Shown piece after piece: positions 6,385 to 10,325 of a DNA stretch of 10,325 nt. A program made the translations under genes and the position numbers. Under the pieces are notes generated by a model. The model had not been told where the DNA came from and did not search any database. It was given only the letters and a program-made list of their open reading frames with translations. The stretch spans positions 1 to 10,325 of the forward strand of contig CAZAGT010000171.1 of assembly GCA_964484515.1 (NCBI GenBank), read 5' to 3'. The DNA is from CAZAGT01 sp964484515. GTDB lineage: Bacteria > Desulfobacterota > DSM-4660 > Desulfatiglandales > HGW-15. How positions within the stretch are numbered: position 1 is the stretch's first letter; every line of letters starts with the position of its first letter.

Positions 6385-7613
6385 GCGATCATCTGGTTCG
6401 CATTCTCCGTATCATTGCGCGTCTGAACATCGGCGGCCCGGCCATCCAGGCCGTCGCCCTATCAAAGGCCTTTTCTGAGGAACCCTATGAAAGCCTCCTC
6501 GTCTGCGGGCGAGTTGGGCAGGATGAAGGCGACATGTCTTATTTCGCCGAGGAGGGAGGCGTTCAGCCACTCATCATCCCGCAGCTAGGGAGAGAGTTGT
6601 CTCCGATGGCGGACCTGCGCTCTTTCATGGCTCTGCGGAAGATTATCAAGCGTTTCCAACCACAAGTTATTCATACCCACACGGCCAAGGCGGGAACGCT
6701 GGGTCGCCTTGCGGCCCTGAGTTTTAACCTCTTTAGACGCCGTCGCGGGCGTATTCGAGTCTTCCACACGTTCCATGGCCACGTATTTCACAGCTACTTC
6801 GGTTTCGCGAAGGGATTCATCTTTATTCAGATCGAAAGGCTCTTGGCCCGATTCACCGATTGGATCATCGTCATAAGCCCGTCGCAGCGGGACGACATCT
6901 GCCAACGTTTCCAGATAACCGACGCGGAGAGGGTCAAGATCATTCCGTTGGGGTTCGATTTGTCACGTTTCATAGACGACAAAGTCAAGAATGGCGATCC
7001 CCACGGCCGGAAACCTACTAGCAACACGTTCAGGGCCTTGCGGGTTGGTGTCGTCGGAAGACTGACCCAAGTAAAGAACCATCGAATGTTCTTGGAGGCC
7101 GTCAAATGGCTTAAGGAGGATGGTAAGGGCGATCTCTACAGGTTTCTGATCATCGGTGACGGTGAGCTCCGGGAGGAGTTGGCCAGGTACGCCGCTGAAC
7201 TTGAGGTGCAGGATTTGGTCGTCTTCACCGGCTGGCAAAGGGATATGCCGGCTGTCTATCGAGATTTGGATGTTGTCGCCCTGACCTCCCTGAACGAGGG
7301 GACACCCGTGAGCTTGATTGAGGCCATGGCCGCTTCAAAGGCTGTGGTGTCAACCGCCGTTGGTGGTATTCCCGATTTGTTGGGTGAGGTTCAAGCCACC
7401 TCACCGTCGGGCTTTGGCCTGACCGCAAAGGGCGTCCTAGTCCCCTCCGAAAACGCAAGGATCCTGGCCCGTGCGCTCGTCTTCCTGTCGGAGAATCATA
7501 AATTGCGCCTGAGGATGGGCGCAAAGGCCCGCGAATATATAATCGCGCGATACTCGTTGGAAAGACTGGTAAAAGACATGGAAACATTGTATCATGAGAC
7601 GCTCGATCATTGA
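6354..7613 (+). CDS. GT4-family glycosyltransferase next to the initiating transferase
   Basis: A retaining GT-B glycosyltransferase, probably acting on the undecaprenyl-linked sugar made by the next gene's product. The N-domain shows RIIARLNIGGPAIQAV, typical of the donor-side first strand and loop, then VIHTHTAKAG and HTFHGHVFHSYF. The C-domain has VGRLTQVKNH and a canonical E-x7-E motif (Glu315 and Glu323, in NEGTPVSLIEAMA), followed by VSTAVGGIPD. The length (419 aa) is usual. Two starts compete. GTG 6354 has a strong GGAGGAG (6335-6341), though 12 bases away. GTG 6381 overlaps the stop of the upstream small frame as GTGA and has GGAT close by; it removes nine residues that family members do not need. 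The gene ends in TGA (7611-7613) immediately followed by the next ATG, a coupled arrangement linking it to the sugar-phosphate transferase. Confidence 0.9.
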   Translation: MWRARTDKKVSDHLVRILRIIARLNIGGPAIQAVALSKAFSEEPYESLLVCGRVGQDEGDMSYFAEEGGVQPLIIPQLGRELSPMADLRSFMALRKIIKRFQPQVIHTHTAKAGTLGRLAALSFNLFRRRRGRIRVFHTFHGHVFHSYFGFAKGFIFIQIERLLARFTDWIIVISPSQRDDICQRFQITDAERVKIIPLGFDLSRFIDDKVKNGDPHGRKPTSNTFRALRVGVVGRLTQVKNHRMFLEAVKWLKEDGKGDLYRFLIIGDGELREELARYAAELEVQDLVVFTGWQRDMPAVYRDLDVVALTSLNEGTPVSLIEAMAASKAVVSTAVGGIPDLLGEVQATSPSGFGLTAKGVLVPSENARILARALVFLSENHKLRLRMGAKAREYIIARYSLERLVKDMETLYHETLDH

Positions 7614-9515
7614 ATGTCCCGCATCGATAGGGCGCTACCCTTACACGGGATGTCATCTGTATACGCCATGAATGTGTTGCCCCTTTACTACTACCTCCTT
7701 TTTTTTGCATGCAGCTTCGTGCTCTCGGTGTTGTTGACGCCCCTTGTCAGAAGGCTTGCCGTGCGCACGGGGCAAGTAGCCGTTCCGAAAGATACCCGCT
7801 GGCATAAGAAAGAAACGGCCCTCATGGGCGGCGTCGCGATCTTCGTGGCTACCGTGGCGGGCTGGCTTCTGTCCGGGACGCTCACGAACTGGCAGGCCTA
7901 CGAGCCCTACTTACCTTTGCTACTTTGCACGGCCGCGATCTTTGTCTTGGGTCTTATTGATGATATCTATAACGTCGATCCACAACATAAGCTGGCTGCC
8001 CAAATTGTGATTGCCTCGGTCATGCTGATGTTCGGCTTCAGACTGGATTGGACCTTTTCCAAGACCGCCAATCTATTCCTTACCATCATCTGGATTGTGG
8101 GTATCACCAACGCCTTTAACCTCCTTGACAACATGGATGGGCTCGCGGCCGGCATCGCCCTCATAGCGGGAACCTTTCTCTTCCTGACCCATTACCTGAA
8201 TCCCAATTGGAATCCCTTCACGGGACCGATCTTGCTCATGAGTGCAGCATACCTGGGCGCAATCTCGGGGTTTCTGATTTACAATTTTAATCCGGCCTCA
8301 ATCTTCATGGGTGACGCCGGCAGCCTGTTCATCGGCTTTGTCATGGCCAGCTTGACGGTTGTCGGCAGTTCCGGCAAGAGCGTGGGCGACAGCGTCGGTC
8401 ACTTGCTATCGGTGATTGCCATTCCGATCCTCATCGTGTTCATTCCGATTTTCGACACCGGGTTTGTGAGTGTCATGCGGAAGCTTTTTCGGCGACCTAT
8501 TTCGCAGGGCGGAAGGGATCATTCCTCTCACCGCATGGTTGCGATCGGTCTCTCCGAGCGAAAGGCCGTTTTGGTCCTCTATGTCTTCGCCGTCATCTCC
8601 GGTGTGATCGCCCTGGGCCTTAACTACCTCAGTGTGGGCACGGCCCTGGTTCTGATTGTGCTCTACCTGCTATTCGTGATGTTCTTCTGGATCTACCTCG
8701 GGAGAGTGAAAGTTTATGGGGAGGATTCCGTCCTATCCCATAGCGATAAGGGTGCGATCACCCCCATCCTGGTCCGATTTTCCTACAGGAGAAGGCTCTT
8801 TGAGGTTTTGCTGGACCTGATCCTGATCACAACGGCCTATTATGCCGCCTATCTGCTCCGCTTCGAGGGGCCGGTCTATTACCTTATTGGCCCTGACTTT
8901 GAGTTCTTTTTGAAGTCCTTGCCCATCATGGTGGCTTGCCAGATATGTTGCTTCTATCTCATCGGGATCTACCGCGGGGTCTGGGAAAGCACCAGCATCA
9001 GCGATCTGATCGATTACGGGAAGGCCATCACGTTGGGAACCGTCGCGGCGATGCTCATCCTTCTCTTCCTGTATCGATTTCAAGCGTTTTCCAGGGCCGT
9101 CTTTATCATCTACTGGGTCCTTATGCTGGTCTTTGTATCTCTTTCGCGGCTTTCCTTTCGAATCGCTGAGGAGGGGATCAAGAGAAGTAGACAGAAGGGT
9201 AGAAAGGCGCTCATTTACGGTGCCGGCGTGGGGGGGCAGATGGTGGCCAAAGAAATCGAGAACAACCCCCATCTCGGCTTGGTCCTTGTCGGCTTTGTGG
9301 ACGACAACCCGAGGAAGCACAAACGAAAAGTATTGGGTTACCCTGTACTCGGGAGCCAAAAGGAATTGCAGAAAATCATCGAAAAAAAGGGCGTTAGCGA
9401 GGTCATCATTTCCTTCAGGCAAAACGGTGTCGAAAAGCACAAGGAGATTAGAGCGCTCTGTCACGGGTTGAGTACGGAGGTCGAAGTACGGCAGATGAAG
9501 CTCACGATCAGTTAG
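7614..9515 (+). CDS. WecA/MraY-like sugar-1-phosphate transferase fused to FlaA1/CapD-type N-terminal half
   Basis: A two-part membrane protein of 633 aa. Residues about 19-360 are a polyprenyl-phosphate N-acetylhexosamine-1-phosphate transferase with many membrane segments and the family motifs: Asp116-Asp117, NAFNLLDNMDG (166-176), GDAGS (233-237) and HSSH (303-306). This part should start glycan synthesis by moving a sugar phosphate from a UDP-sugar to undecaprenyl phosphate. Residues about 392-633 resemble the N-terminal half of FlaA1/CapD/WbpM proteins: about four membrane segments followed by a Rossmann-like CoA-binding domain with GAGVGG (536-541) and VDDNP (562-566). The chain ends at MKLTIS, before the dehydratase/epimerase domain that normally follows, so the second part is probably structural or regulatory. 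The ATG at 7614 touches the preceding stop and has no ribosome site. ATG 7650 or 7668 would also leave the first helix whole. A 7-G run (9230-9236) encodes the GAGVGG loop. The sugar used cannot be told. Confidence 0.88.
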   Translation: MSRIDRALPLHGMSSVYAMNVLPLYYYLLFFACSFVLSVLLTPLVRRLAVRTGQVAVPKDTRWHKKETALMGGVAIFVATVAGWLLSGTLTNWQAYEPYLPLLLCTAAIFVLGLIDDIYNVDPQHKLAAQIVIASVMLMFGFRLDWTFSKTANLFLTIIWIVGITNAFNLLDNMDGLAAGIALIAGTFLFLTHYLNPNWNPFTGPILLMSAAYLGAISGFLIYNFNPASIFMGDAGSLFIGFVMASLTVVGSSGKSVGDSVGHLLSVIAIPILIVFIPIFDTGFVSVMRKLFRRPISQGGRDHSSHRMVAIGLSERKAVLVLYVFAVISGVIALGLNYLSVGTALVLIVLYLLFVMFFWIYLGRVKVYGEDSVLSHSDKGAITPILVRFSYRRRLFEVLLDLILITTAYYAAYLLRFEGPVYYLIGPDFEFFLKSLPIMVACQICCFYLIGIYRGVWESTSISDLIDYGKAITLGTVAAMLILLFLYRFQAFSRAVFIIYWVLMLVFVSLSRLSFRIAEEGIKRSRQKGRKALIYGAGVGGQMVAKEIENNPHLGLVLVGFVDDNPRKHKRKVLGYPVLGSQKELQKIIEKKGVSEVIISFRQNGVEKHKEIRALCHGLSTEVEVRQMKLTIS

Positions 9516-9549
9516 CACCGGCCTCAATCGATAACGGGGAGACGTGAAG

Positions 9550-9579
9550 AAGGGGGGTTGGCAGAGCAACCCCTTTTTT
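9550..9579 (+). terminator. Rho-independent terminator closing the glycan gene block
   Basis: GGGGTTG (9554-9560) and CAACCCC (9567-9573) form a perfect 7-bp stem with a GCAGAG loop, extendable by G-T and A-T pairs. Six T residues (9574-9579) follow directly. It lies 35 bases after the stop of the fused transferase gene, the expected place for the end of that transcript. Confidence 0.92.
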
Positions 9580-9587
9580 GTTTCCAA

Positions 9588-9617
9588 TTGACAACGTTTA
9601 CCTGACACCGATAAAAT
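9588..9617 (+). promoter_or_regulatory. Sigma70-type promoter for the acyl-CoA dehydrogenase gene
   Basis: A perfect TTGACA (9588-9593) is followed after 18 bases by TAAAAT (9612-9617), five of six matches to TATAAT. Transcription would begin near 9624, giving a leader of roughly 20-25 bases that contains GAGGT (9636-9640) six bases before the GTG start. Its place directly after a terminator supports it. I see no clear operator in the leader, although an overlapping regulator site cannot be excluded. Confidence 0.7.
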
Positions 9618-9646
9618 TCTGTAACCATTTCATCTGAGGTACGCCA

Positions 9647-10325
9647 GTGGACTTCAGCCTCTCCATGGAACAGGAGATCCTGCGCAACTCGGTCCGGCAG
9701 TTTGCGGAGCAAGAAATTAGACCGGTGGCGAGGGAACTGGACGAGAAAGAGGAGTTCTCCTATGACACCATGCAGAAGATGGCGGAACTGGGCCTTTTCG
9801 GGATGTTCGTATCGGAAGAATTCGGCGGTCAGGGGATGGACTATGTCTCCTATATCATTGCAACCGAGGAGATCGCAAGGGTGGACGGCTCGCATGCGGC
9901 CACCGTAGCGGCCGGGAACTCTCTGGGAATAGGCCCGATATACTATTTCGGAAACGAAGCTCAAAAGCTTAAGCATCTCCCCGATCTGTGCGTGGGCAAG
10001 ACGCTTTGGGGGTTCGGGCTGACCGAGCCGAACGCCGGTTCCGACGCCGGAAACACTCAGACAACGGCTACTCTCGACGGCGATGATTGGGTCATAAACG
10101 GGAGCAAGATATTCATCACGAATGCATCCACCCAGATCAGTGCCGGCGTGACCGCCCTCTGCCGCACAGGTACCAGGGAAGACGGCCGGCCCGAGCTTTC
10201 ATGCATCTTGATTGAATCGGGAACACCGGGGTACGAGTGCCGCGAAATGCATGGAAAGATGATGTGGCGCGCTTCGAATACGAGCGAACTCTATTTCGAT
10301 GATTGTCGGGTCCCCAGTGAAAACC
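9647..10325 (+). CDS. Acyl-CoA dehydrogenase, N-terminal 226 residues (runs off the window)
   Basis: A flavoprotein that oxidises an acyl-CoA to the 2-enoyl-CoA and passes electrons to electron-transfer flavoprotein. The visible part covers the N-terminal helical domain (DFSLSMEQEILRNSVRQFAE onward, with FGGQGMDY) and most of the middle beta domain, including the FAD/substrate signature GLTEPNAGSDAG and WVINGSKIFITNAS. It ends at DDCRVPSEN, before the C-terminal helical domain, so the catalytic Glu is outside the window and chain-length preference cannot be judged. About 226 of a usual 380 residues are seen. GTG 9647 is chosen over ATG 9665 because GAGGT lies six bases upstream and the extra VDFSLS matches the usual family N-terminus. 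It has its own promoter and follows a terminator, so it belongs to a separate acyl-CoA or fatty-acid unit rather than the glycan block. Confidence 0.95.
   Translation, partial: MDFSLSMEQEILRNSVRQFAEQEIRPVARELDEKEEFSYDTMQKMAELGLFGMFVSEEFGGQGMDYVSYIIATEEIARVDGSHAATVAAGNSLGIGPIYYFGNEAQKLKHLPDLCVGKTLWGFGLTEPNAGSDAGNTQTTATLDGDDWVINGSKIFITNASTQISAGVTALCRTGTREDGRPELSCILIESGTPGYECREMHGKMMWRASNTSELYFDDCRVPSEN

Noticed and set aside
8733..9608. Long antisense frame (291 codons) opposite the fused transferase
   Set aside because: It lies opposite a strongly supported membrane-protein gene, crosses the terminator, and its product lacks any recognisable domain. It is a shadow of the sense codon bias.

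Overview
The window reads as a lipopolysaccharide/surface-glycan region from a Gram-negative bacterium. All recognisable genes are on the + strand. MsbA-type and LptF-type proteins imply an outer membrane with exported LPS. The gene repertoire, a polyprenyl-phosphate sugar-phosphate transferase fused to a FlaA1/CapD-like N-terminal half, and an adjacent acyl-CoA dehydrogenase would suit an anaerobic deltaproteobacterium (Desulfobacterota/Syntrophia-like). That placement is an inference with modest confidence.

Layout: positions 1-86 hold no identifiable gene, only a purine-rich leader. Then come an MsbA-like ABC exporter (87-1919), a divergent GT-B glycosyltransferase (2123-3346), a second GT-B glycosyltransferase of the GT4 type (3819-4994), an LptF/LptG-family permease (5016-6164), a possible small protein (6157-6384), a third GT4 glycosyltransferase (6354 or 6381 to 7613) and a 633-aa two-part membrane protein (7614-9515). 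A rho-independent terminator (9550-9579) closes this block. Immediately after it, a strong sigma70-like promoter (9588-9617) starts a separate unit, an acyl-CoA dehydrogenase that runs off the window (9647 onward).

How the genes could work together: the fused transferase would load the first sugar-1-phosphate onto undecaprenyl phosphate. The 6354-7613 glycosyltransferase, directly abutting it, is a natural candidate for the next sugar. The other two glycosyltransferases would extend the glycan or the LPS core. MsbA would flip the lipid-linked product across the inner membrane, and LptF would help extract LPS for transport to the outer membrane.

The most unusual part is 1993-3764. A quasi-palindromic repeat of about 168 bp is present intact at 3597-3764. 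A second copy is split into a left half (2024-2110) and a right half (3386-3469), and the first glycosyltransferase gene sits exactly in the break. The two halves add up to the intact element's length, their inverted arms match at 29 of 33 positions, and a GTTA tetranucleotide stands at both edges of the interrupting segment. This looks like a glycosyltransferase gene captured inside, or inserted into, a repeat element.
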